From positions 132,801,373-132,865,372 of the forward strand of contig OY987299.1 of assembly GCA_963920635.1 (NCBI GenBank): 64,000 bases of DNA, given 5' to 3'. Numbering within the stretch: position 1 is the first letter of the stretch; the number at the start of each line of letters is the position of its first letter. The notes beneath the pieces were generated by a model that worked only from the letters and a program-made list of their open reading frames with translations, ran no database searches and was not told where the DNA came from. The position numbers were made by a program, and so were the translations under genes. This DNA is from Pseudeuparius sepicola. Lineage: Eukaryota; Arthropoda; Insecta; Coleoptera; Anthribidae. Shown here one piece after another: positions 28,996 to 41,200 of this stretch.

Positions 28996-29256
28996 TTACC
29001 GACACCCGCAAGTCTTGACGACCATTTTCTTGTACTTCTTGAGTATCACATTCTGGTCGTCGAGAAAATACAAAACGGAGATGGGGGCTAGCTTTGTGGG
29101 GGCACAGCACGGTTTCGGGAATCTCAGCGGGGTCATCAGGTGGACCAAGGTTTGTACGATCGCGTGGTTCGAGGCGTTCATGTGGGCGTTTAAGGGGAAA
29201 TTGCACTCGCCGCTACAGTAGTAGGCGGCATAACCCTCTGGGGCTATTATCCAATC
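28996..29256 (-). CDS. gbb: gbb exon 7, ligand domain C-terminus
   Basis: Acceptor CTTTTTAG before 29256. It reads [20 protein letters not shown], then [36 protein letters not shown] and KTCGCR, stop TAA. It carries six of the seven cystine-knot cysteines and an N-glycosylation site (NAS). Confidence 0.97.
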   Translation of the reverse strand, partial: DWIIAPEGYAAYYCSGECNFPLNAHMNASNHAIVQTLVHLMTPLRFPKPCCAPTKLAPISVLYFLDDQNVILKKYKKMVVKTCGCR

Positions 29257-32200
29257 CTAAAAAGCGCATATCTTTACACATACATTTGATAGCTATTAAT
29301 GTGAGTTGCGTACTCAATTTTTTTCTGTGACTAGTCGTTGATGGTAAAAAGTAAGCACTCTATAGTTTTAAAATTTTAGTAACTTATTATGTATAACAAA
29401 ATATTTCAAAATTTCAGCTTGTGGAATCCAGTTTTTTAGATAATTCACAAAATGTGCAATGGGCTAATATACTTAATTCTTCATTTTTCACTTGGATTTT
29501 ATATTGGTAAACGCAGATATTCGACTTATTATTACAAAGTATAATCTACTTTTTAAAATTAGAATTAGTGGAACCAGTGGTGTTAGAGGTTATTATAAAC
29601 TATAAACTGAAAACCTTTCAAACCATAAATGTGTGTTTACCAACAAAAATCAGAAACATGAATGTGAACGTGGAAGTTATTAGACGTGGGAAAAACTAAA
29701 AGCTGAGCTTTAACATTGCAAAAAAGAAATGGTAGAAGTGTTTGTCACATCTAAAAGATCCTCACAATAGAAAAAACTAAAGAAATAAAATAATGAAAAT
29801 CAAATTCTGTCATTCTCTAGTGTATTTTAACTTACCTGCCATTTTAAATCCTTAAAACTAATATACAGGGTGTGTATTTTACATGTTTTAGAGTGGTCCG
29901 CCATGTCATAATCTAAAAAATAATTTTGTTTAGTTTTTTGTTCCCACAAGGTTTATACATACAGTGTGTGTCCCCAGATGGGGTACCGCACTCTTGTAAA
30001 GTTTCTTATATTTGATTTTTCGAAAAAAAGTCATTCTTGATAAAAAGTTTTGCTTGTTCTTAAAACAAGATTGGCATGGAAAAAGTTAACATTACTTATA
30101 CTGAGTGACCAGGAAATTGAAAAAACGTTAACTAACATAAGAGTAAACTGTCTCTATTTGTAGAGATACTGAAAAAAATACAAAACTGTATTAACAAAAG
30201 TTACTCGGAGTAGAAAACTATGTACGATCATTGATTAAGGTTACGAATTCCTTATTCAATGGTACGATGAAAAAATTTTGACAATCTTGCTGGCCTACTT
30301 CGAGTTTCTTCCAATATTTTCCAAAATACAAAGTAGGCCTAGAATTGTTAAATTTTGTCATCAGGCGCAATTTTCCATTCTGGGTAACTTACAGTTTTGT
30401 CATACTATTTACAGAAAACCATTTAATGAAAGAAAAACAAGAAAAATATTAAAAAATCAAAGTAAGCCTAACTCTTTGAAATTTTGTACACGTAAGTAAC
30501 TTACTACGCTGAACAAATTTTCTTTATAACTTTTTTCACTATCTCTACAAATAGAGGAAGTTTACTGTTAAGATAATTAAAGTTTTTTCAATTTTCTGGT
30601 CACCCAATGTAAGTAATGTTAACTTTTTCCATGCCAATCTTATTTTAAGAACAAGCAAAACTCTTTACCAAGAATGACTTTTTCTCGAGAAATCAAATAT
30701 AAGAAACTTTACAAGAGTTGCGGTACCGCTACCTCATCTGGGGACACACTGTATATCGGCTTTTGAGATAAAATACTTTTTAAATAATATTTTTGATGCA
30801 ATATGAATATATTTTTTGCTAAACCGCATTGCATACTTACAAGTTTGTCTACCACTCCTCATTGCCTGTGTAAATTCCGATTTTTTAACCCTTGATCTAG
30901 CTTCTCTAGTCGGTCTGGGTTTAATGTGGTTGGTAGCTTTAAGGAAAGCTACCATGAACGGTTGTGTTTCTTCTAAACCTTTAACAGTCACCACCCCTAT
31001 GTCTTCTGGCCTTATTTCTTGTCCTACGACAAAAAAATAATGTCTAACTAGCCCAGCAGCACAGAATAAACAACGCTACTGTGCCGGCAGTAGTTCCCAA
31101 AGCTGAAAATACCTCCACAGCGCAAGCGCAGCAGTAGTGGTATTTTCTTAGCATTGAGATTGGAATGAGTTAATAAATTAACGAAAAGTATTTTCTGATT
31201 ATTAGGCATACCACGAGTTGTATGTTTAGGAAGAGAATTTAACAACTGCAAATAATTTAATTATTCGCTGTTTAGGCGTAATTTGACAACCAAACTTATT
31301 AAATAAATTAACTACAAAAATTACAAATATTTTGCCTTTTGGAAAATGTGAACTAAAAAATAAAAAAAAAGTAGCCGCAACCGGGATTTGAACCTGGGAC
31401 CTCTTGCACCTAAAGTGAACTAGACCATTGTGCTTCCATATAAAATTTTCTTTAAATTTAATTACCATATATTTACTCAAAAATTGAAGTCTATTTATTG
31501 TGTAAATAGATATTTAACGATCAATGTGTTAACTGAAATTGTATCTTCTAATCCTATATTATATTTGATACTGTGAAGTTATCGTTAACATAACGTAACT
31601 AGGGCGTAACTTAGTGGTATTATAGCAGAAATCATCACTTGATTTTCGCAAATTATGTCATTTCATTGATTCATATTGGCAGGCGTTGAATTCTCTATCC
31701 AATATACCTAAATACAGAATCGAAGAATATATTTAAAAATAAATATTCACACTTATAGCGAGTGTGACACACACATTGGAACACCTGTGCACTGCTGGAT
31801 ATAATTTATTATCATCCTTAGGGCTTTCTTTGGTTGTAGTGTGATCATAACTATATATTTCCGATATTTATTATAGCTTGTTTCAATAAACTTTAAGACA
31901 CTTGAAAAACGACTAATAACATTTTAAAACACAATTTATTAACTCAGATTGCTAATATTTCAGATATTGTTCCAGCATTTCGGAAATTATGTACAGGGTG
32001 GCTCACTATAAATTGACTATAAATTGAGGTTATGAAAAAGTTTTTGACAACAGTTTTAGATACTAATACATTTTTTTTTGTGACGCTATTGGACGTTGTA
32101 CCAGTGTGTACTAGAAATCCGTGACAGACATAACTTATGTTATGAGTAGAAATTTGTTTATTCCCTATGTGTTGAAAGACCCTATCATTCTCAACAATTT

Positions 32201-35200
32201 TTCTAGGAAAATATTTTCTGTATCTTTTATTGTTCAAAATCTTCAGGGTCAAATATATACGTAAAAAAACATGGAATCTTTTTCTAATCACCAGGATCGG
32301 TTTTCCGAAATCTAGCTAGCCATAGAAACAATTATTGATAGTCAGAAATTAAATAAGAGTATACAGGGTGACCGTATTTCGAGTCTATGCATGGGGATCG
32401 TGGTTATCTTAAGAAATACGAGGTTGGTTAAATTGGGGCAAAGTTGCAGAATTTGATGCCAAGTAACATGGTAATAAGAAATTTTGGCTGGCCCTTTTCG
32501 TTTTGAAAATAATGCGAAAAAACTGAAAATTGTCGTTTTCGTTTTTATTTTTTTAAACGAAAACGAATGGCGCTGGATATTTCTAAGTTAAACATTATTT
32601 AGGCACTTTTTTACAAGGAATCTAAATATGACCTCGCATTTTTTTCTTGCCTTCCTGGACAAATATATGACGATCAACTTTTATTTTTCTTATGGGCGCC
32701 ATATTGGATTTTCGCATTTTTGAAAAGAGGATTTTTTTCTGTTTAAAATGATAATGTCACATGTTATGCTTTACTTTGTTTTTCTTGCCGTAATATAAAA
32801 TTAATCGTTTTTGCATAGAGTGCCTTGGAAACGAAAGCCCCATAAAGTTTGATGTCTTTGCATAGAGTGCCTTGGAAACATAAGCACCATAATGTTTGAC
32901 GTTTTTGCATAGAGTGCCTTGGAAACATAAGCCTAGTTACCCATTGTTGTGAAATGTGCTTTAAACTGGAAACACAAGAACAACAAAAACCTAGACGAGT
33001 AGACAATCCTGTTTTACAATAAATGTTCAATTTGTCCTCCTTGTTCCCTAAGGCACAATGCAGCACGTTTTTAAATTGTTTATGGCGCGTCCAATATCCC
33101 TTCGACGTCATTTATATAGGAATAATAAATTTGGATCATGTCACGCTTTTCTTTATGCAAAAATGATATTTTTTCAGTAAAATAAAGTATCCGTGACCAC
33201 AGAAAATATACGCTAGCACAGAAAATATACGCTTCGCGTAGCGTATATTTTCTGTGTCCGTGACGCTTAAAATTGTACTAAACTATAAAACGTTATATGG
33301 GGCTTATGTTTCCAAGGCATTCTATGCAGAAATGTCCAACATTATATATGGGGCTTATGTTTCCAAGGCACTCTATGCAAAAACGTCAAACTTTATGGGG
33401 CTTACGTTTTACGTTTCCAAGCCACTCTATGCAAAAACGATTAATTCGATATTACGGCAAGAAAAACAAAGTAACGCGTAATGTGTGACATATCATTATA
33501 ACCAGAAAAAATCATCTTTTCAAAAATGCGAAAATCCAATATGGCGCCCTTAAGAAAAATAAAAGTTGATCCTCATATCTTTGTCCAGGGAGGCGAGAAT
33601 AAAATACGAGGTCATATTTAGATTCCTTGTAAAAAAGTGCCTTAATAATGTTTAACTTAGAAATGTCCAGCGCCATTCGTTTTCGTTTAAAAAAATAAAA
33701 ACGAAAACGACAATTTTCAGTTTTTTCGCATTATTTTCAAAACGAAAAGGGCCAGCCAAAATTTCTTTTTATCATGTTACTTGGCATCAAATTCTGCAAC
33801 TTTGCCCCAATTTAACCAACCTCGTATTTCTTAAGATAACCACGATCCCCATGCATAGACTCGAAATACGGTCACCTTGTATATGGTACCTGGGTGCCCC
33901 TTAAATTTATTCAACTGGAATATTTAATTTTTTTTAAAAATTGTAACAAACAATAATAGGAAACAAGTTAGTAAGAAGCTAAATTAAAACATTTAACAAT
34001 TATTATTCTAGTTTGATAAATCTAAGGGTGAAGGCAACATACTCTTAAAAAATAATTTCTGACTATCAACAATTAATTATTGTTTCCATGGCTAGCTAGA
34101 TTTCGAAAAAGCGATCCTGGTGAATAAAAAAAGATTCCATCTTTTTTTTACATATTTGCCCCTGTAGAATTTGAACAATAAAAGATACAGAAAATCTTTT
34201 CCTACAAGAGTTGTTGAGAATGATAAGGACTTTCAATAAATAGGGAAAAATGGTATGTTTCTGGGAAAAAAATATCGATGACTTTCGATGATTTTCCCAA
34301 AAAAGCAAATAAAATTTATTTTGCAACACCCAGTCTCACCTGGTCTATCTTCAGGATGCACTGAAAGATACACTCCTCTGTTGCTCTCTGGAAACGTAGC
34401 CCAAATCGCCAAGCACTGGGTCAAATTTAGCCCGAGCCAACCCTGAGCACCAGCGGTAGTGTTCACAGACGATATGTACTCAAGTTCCCTTTCTCTACAA
34501 GTACAAGAGGGACAAATTGTAAACATCATATGGATTAACGATAATTTGCAACTTACCCCTCTTCGGTCTTGACCAGTTGGTAGGCCGATATCGTGAATTT
34601 TTCGCCGATTCTTTTCGTGTTTAACAAGTCGTTTTGGTATATTCTTAATTCTGCACCAACTATATCTTCAGCCACCGGTATATCTGACACATTGAACCAC
34701 AATCTTTTGCCCCTTTCGTGCCTCACGCTGGCCACTTGATGGTCTGAAAGTTGGAATTATTTTTAGGAAATTCCTTATTCAGAGAGAGCCGTAAATGGTA
34801 GGAGGCCATACCTTATTATGGTAGCCTTTATTTATGAACATTCTAGTTAGCACAGAAAATATAAAGGGTGAGTTTTTTTCGATGACCACTATGGGGATCT
34901 CGGAAACTATCAGAGCTAGAACAAAGCTTAAATGGGGAAAGAATGGCAGTTTTGAATGCTCAATCTAATGCCCCTTTTGGATTTTTAAAAAAGTTCATGG
35001 CTCACTAGATATTTTGAAAAGAGTGATTTTTTGCTATTTCATCAGATCTCTGTAGCTCCGTTATTTCTGATTATACAAAAAAACTGTGAAGACAAAAATT
35101 ATAGATAATTTTGGGCTTAATAAGATAATCTTATCCAATTTTGTATGTTGTTTGTGATTTTTGAGATATATTACATAAACTTGTGTTTTTTTAAATGTAA

Positions 35201-38200
35201 ATCATAGTTGGCTGTGGCCTTATCAAATCGGCCATTTTTTGAGCCTTCCAAATATATAATACTCAGAGCATAGTTATTATAAAAAATGAAAGAGCTATGG
35301 CTAATTTTCTGTCTAATTTTCATAATTACGTTCTATTTTATAATAAGACACACTTCAAACTTTCAAATATTTTATTTTTAGCTGGTAACAAAATGAAACA
35401 AAATAAAACAAAAATTATCATGATGGAGCTCCACCACATAGCTCCACCACATAATTATTTGCCCGTAAGAAATTACCTAGATCAGCTCTATCCAAATAGT
35501 TGGATAGGGAGAAATAGACCTATTTCCTGGCCGCCCCGATCCCCCGATTTGTCTGTTTTGGATTTCTTTTTGTGGGGAACAGTACAAAATAAAGTATGAG
35601 ACAATTGTTGAATTAAGAGCAGCTGTTTTAGAAGCAATTGCCAGTATTGACAGGCGCTCTCTAAGAAAGGCAACAAATTCAGTTTTAAAAAGATGCAATA
35701 TTTGCATAAATAATAATGGTGGATTAATAATAATAATAATAATTATCACCCTCACAATACTCCAAACTAGGAGTACCCCAGAAGCAACCACATGCTTGTG
35801 CGGGGGAGGGGGGCAATTACTATTATTTTGTCTTCGTTGCCATTTGCGGCTAGGGCCGACTTTTTCCCGATAGAACTAGGATAGCATTCGCTCAAGTACT
35901 ACGGAAAACCCTGAAAACCGTAGTAATCCCACTGAATGTAGGACAATTAGTTTGAACACCTTTTAAAATAATAATGATTTGATTTTTTTTTAGTTTTTTA
36001 ATTTTAATTTTATTACATTTTGTTGCCAGCTAAAAACAAAATATTAGAAAGTTTGAAGTATGTCTAATTATAAAATAGAACGTAATTATAAAAATATTCC
36101 ATGGCTGACTATGTGAAAATTTAAAAAAAATCAGAAAATTAGCCATAGCTCTTTTATTTTTGGTAATAACTATGCCGAGTATTATATCTTTGGAAAGCTA
36201 AAAAAATGGCAGATTTTTATAAGGCCACAGACAACTATGATTTTACATTTAAAAAAACACAAGTTTATGTCATATCTCAAAAATCACAAACCACATAAAA
36301 AATTGGATAAGATTATCTTATTAAGCCCAAAATTATCTACAATTTTTGTCTGTACAGTTTTTCTGTATAATCAGAAATAACGGAGCTACAGAGATCTGAT
36401 GAAATAGCAAAAATCACTCTTTTCAAAATATCTAGTGAGCCATGAACTTTTTTAAAAATCCAAAAGGGGAATTAGGTCGAGCATTCAAAACCGCAATTAT
36501 TTCCCCATTTAACCTTTGTTCTAGCTCTGCTAGTTTCCAAGATCCCCATATAGTGGTCATCGAAAAAACTCACCCTGTATAGTTCCACAACAGAACGCTC
36601 CTTAACAATACCTGTCAAATGGACTCCAACTACAGACTCCAAAAACAAGCAGATTGCATTTCTTATAAAATGATATTTTCCCAAAATGTAATCTTCCCAA
36701 TTCGTAGATTAGCCAACATTTATTTGATAGTGGACCTCAATGTTCAATGCATTTGGAAAATATTAAGCTTCAAATGTTGGAGTCCATTTGACAGGTGTCT
36801 TTAATAAAGAGCTCTCTGTTCTGAATATATTTTCTGTGTAGAGGTTTGACACTGACATAAGAACATGACAGAATAATACAGTAGATACAGGAAACAGATT
36901 TTGCAAAAACTTAAGTTGACCAGCTGTTTTTTTTTGTAGATTTTAATAGAAGAAAATTAGTAGGCAATGACTGGGCCACTTTAATTTTTAGCACCATCTG
37001 CATGTTGCTTGTATCCTTATTTATACAGAGATGTATCCAATATTGCTCTCGTGTCCCAACGACTCTGTCACACATTAACTAACTAGGGATTCTACAGGGT
37101 GATTCAGGAGGAAATGTCAATATTTTAGGTACGTATTCGGGGACCCAAAATAAACATAAAAGTTCCTATAAACATGGGTCCTATTCCCGGCCGTTACCGA
37201 AATACAGGGGTAAACAACATTCAATTTAAGGTTTTTATTACATTATTTATAACAGGTAGGCTAGGTTTTATAGTTTTCAAAAATGCCACCGTTTACTTCT
37301 AAACATAAGTCAGCTCTCTGGTGAATAGCTCGGGTCGCTCTATGAATGGATACGGGCCTGTTTCTTATAGTTGCTGCTGCATTTATTATTCGATCGAGTA
37401 ATGCATCTCTAGTGTTTACTTTACTTGAATATACCAATGATTTAAACCACCCCCAAAGACAATAATCCAGAGGATTAAGGTCTACTATTGCTAAGCAACA
37501 GGAATTTCCGCCTGAATCACCCAAAACCTAGCCTACCTGTTATAAATAATGTAATAAAAACCTTAAATTGAATGTTGTTTACCCCTGTATTTCGGTAACG
37601 GCCGGGAATAGGACCCATGTTTATAGGAACTTTTATGTTTATTTTGGGTCCCCGAATACGTACCTAAAATATTGACATTTCCTCCTGAATCACCCTGTAT
37701 ATTAGGTATTGAAATTAATTACCTATCATATTTATACTTACTAACACTTTCAAATGTCATGATAACGTCGCTCTGATCAATCTGTTGCTGTTCAACTCCA
37801 CTGAGGTTCAGGTCTGAGTTGCTCCTCTTTCTTCTGCCCGTCTCGTCCATTTCATCTTCTCTCAGTTTTTCGTAAATGTCCAAAAGGAATCTTGGAGCAG
37901 AGCGTCTGACAGTGCTTTTGTTTATCTTCCGTGGCCGATGTTCCAAACCTATAAAACAAATGCGAATTTGCGTAAAATAAGGTAGGCCGCAATTTAAAAA
38001 AAAAACACATTTATAAAAACTTTTATGGAAGTATGTATTGCTATGAGTTTATTTATATAAAAAATTAAAGTGAGTAACTAGTATCTGTGTTTAAAGATGC
38101 AGTTAATTTAAGATGTATACATTGACCGGAAATTTTATTTACAGAAAAAAAATTCACAGAATAGTTTTAATTTGATTTTCTAGTGCAGTGTGTGTTTAAA

Positions 38201-41200
38201 TTCGAAATTGTGCTTTTCTATGAAGGAATACAATTTTAAAAATAACTTTGATTACCTACCCTGATTTTCTACTTTCTTCGAGAGATATCGAGAGAAATGG
38301 TTTAAAAGATCAAATTTCAAAGGCCCAAATAAGTACCTACCTATATATACTTACTTATCTCCTACCTACAGCTTACAGCTATATTGAGATGAATTTTTTT
38401 GACAGATAAAACTTTGGACATCCTGTAGATACTCAAATAGACCGTAAAATTGAATCTGTGACCCCTGTGGTCACCGCAGGTATTAGCATTTGGGTAAATA
38501 TGATATACAGAGTGATCCAGTTTTTATTTGGGAAACTTTGTTCATATAAACATATGCTGAAAAACTTATCGTTTTCGAGATACCTACTTACACTGATACT
38601 GAAATTTCAAAAAGCAATCAAAGTTTTTTTTTAATGGAAACCATAGTTCATATCTCAAAAACTAATTATTCCATTCGATAATTCTACGCCAAAAAATCTA
38701 CAAAAATAGTTGATTAAATTTGTCGATATACATAAGTTGGTTGTAGCCAAGAGAGAAGTTTCCAAAAAATCGAAAATTTCAGTCCTGCGCCAATGCGCGG
38801 AAACTATAAAACTTATCTAAAATCTGATTGGTCCACCAAATTCCTCTCAAAAAAGTAGTGAAAACCGCAACCCTCTAGCTTTAATAATAACCGAGATTTT
38901 TGAGAAAAACACCCAAAAACACCCAAACTGAGACACCCTGTACTTATACTGACTCTTATCATTGAGTAAAGGATATATTATATTCTATATAGGAGAATAT
39001 ACAGGGTGTCCGGTAAGTATGGGGCTATCTCACAGGAGCAAGTAGGGGACGTCAAAATATTACGATTGAGCTCAACAACTACGGATCAGATCTCAATAGT
39101 TACTGAAATACAGGGCGTTGTAACTCTTTTTTTCAAATTGAATTATGGCAATATCTCCCAAACTAATCAAGCTGTTGAACTGAAATTTGGCACTGCTGTG
39201 TTTTTGGCGATGGAGAATAAGCTGAAAATGTCAATTTCGCCGTATCTCACAGAGGGCGCCACTTGCGCTGTTTTTGGCTCGTGCTTTTACTCGTAACTTT
39301 TTTGAGGTTATCTCTTTGGTCCTGCAGGTCTATTATTTTAGTGCATCTTTTTATTCTGCAAGAAAAAAGTACTCTTGTTTCATAACGATTAAATCAACCG
39401 TTTGCGTTGAAATCGGCAAAATGTGCCCCAAAACACCTGTTGAGTTCAATATTCGACACTTAAAATTTTCACCTACCACTTTCAAATATTACAGATCAAC
39501 TGTACATTCAAAATGATGAAAAAAATGCCAAATGAGCAGTGGTCAAAACACCATTGGTTTTCTTGAAACAGCGTGTCAAAATTTTGTCAAATTCAATCCT
39601 TTCCATTTTGAAAGCGAATAATTTTTGGTACTTTGTTCATAGGGATTTTTTTTCACTTCAAATGGTACCGTTGATATGAAACACTTGAAAGCGGTAGGTG
39701 AAAATTTTATGTTTCGAATATTGAACTCAACAGGTGTTTTGGGGCACGTTTTGGCAATTTCAACGCAAACGGTTGACTTTATCGTTATGAAACAAGAGTA
39801 CCTTTTTCTTGCAGAGTGAAAAGATGCACTAAAATGATAGACCTGCAGGACCAAAAACATAACCTCAAAAAAGTTACGAGTAAAAGCACGATCCAAAAAC
39901 AGCGCAAGTGTCGCCCTCTGTGAGATACGGCGAAATTGACATTTTCAGCTTATTCTCCATCGCCAAAAACACAGCAGTGCCAAATTTCAGTTCAACAGCT
40001 TGATTAGTTTGGGAGATATTGCCATAATTCAATTTGAAAAAAAGAGTTACAACGCACTGTATCTCAGTAAGTATTGAGATCTGACCCGTAGTGGTAAAGC
40101 TCAATCGTAATATTTTGACGTCCCCTACCTGCTCCTGTAAGATTGCCCCATACTTTCCGGACACCCTGTATATCCTTTACTCAATGATTGTAGTATGTAG
40201 TAGTAGTATTTTGTAGTGTAAAGAGAAAAGTCGTATTCTTACCAAAGGACCAAACACAACTGTACTTATACTGACTCTTATCGTGTAGTGTACCTACAGG
40301 ATGTCCTAAAAAATTAAGTTTGATTTTAAGACATTTTGGCAAAATTTCAGTTTTCTTCATAATTCCTAAATTGCGTTTGAAAATCATTCAGTGGTAGGTA
40401 TAAGCAAAGCTACGATTTTGCCAGAATACCTATACAAAAAAAGTGTCACTTTATTGTTTTAACTTTTTTCCTAATTTGGTAAGTATATTAAAAGTCAAAC
40501 TTGATAAGAGGACATATATCTACTAACATCTTGCACCTACTGCCTTTTTGATCTAAGTTGATGAAAGTGGTGTCCCTATTGTCGATAATACGCTTTAGTT
40601 AATTTTACAAATTATAATCCCAAAGCTCAAAATACCACGACTGCCCAGCAGAAGTGGTGTTTTCTTAGCATTGGGATTATTATGAGTTAATAAATTAACG
40701 AAAGGTATTACCTGATTATTAGGCATGCCACGAATTGTATTTAGGAAGAGAATTTAACTACTCCAAATAATTTAATTATTCAATGTTTGGGCGTAATTTG
40801 AAAATTAAACTTATTCAATAAATTAACTACAAAAATTATAAATATTTTGCCTTTTAGAAAAATGTGATTTAAAAAATAAAAAAAAGTAGCCACAACCGAG
40901 ATTTGAACCCGAGACCTCTCGTACCCAAAGCGAGAATCATGCCACTAGACCATCGTGTTTCTATATAAAATTTACTTAACTAGCCGCATTTAAATTTAAT
41001 TACCATGCATAACAGTTAAAGTCCATTGGACAGCTGTCATTTAGGATGAACTTTCAGTTTCGAATATACAGGGTGGGTTTTTTTCGATGCCCACTATATA
41101 TATGGGGATCTCGGAAACTAGCAGAGCTAGAACAAAGGTAACATGGGGAAAGAATTGCAGTTTTGAATGCTCAGTCCAATGCCCCTTTTGGATTTTTAAA

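Larger units (their letters stand above)
32145..34245. repeat. Outer inverted repeat split by a younger fold-back element
   Basis: About 210 bp at 32145-32362 (containing CTCAACAATTTTTC and GATTTCGGAAAAC in complement) is mirrored at 34023-34245. The 1.5-kb fold-back element at 32364-33879 sits between the arms, giving a nested palindrome in gbb intron 4. Confidence 0.75.

Noticed and set aside
29868..29884. TATACAGGGTGTGT, which looks like a mariner terminal repeat in a gbb intron
   Set aside because: On the minus strand these bases are codons for K-I-H-T-L-Y-I of gbb exon 6, fixed by splice sites, phase and BMP homology. No partner end or inverted repeat exists for it.
32814..33440. Possible CRISPR-like spaced repeats
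   Set aside because: Eukaryotic nuclear DNA; the units are contiguous diverged minisatellites in inverted arms, without unique spacers.
33254..33488. Repeated ORF with [12 protein letters not shown] peptide
   Set aside because: Product of a ~55-bp minisatellite in a fold-back element arm, present inverted in the other arm. Not a protein repeat gene.
39006..39516. 96- and 80-codon ORFs in the fold-back element at 39002
   Set aside because: They occur as mirror copies in both arms, match no transposase motif, and are interrupted in the related element at 48892.
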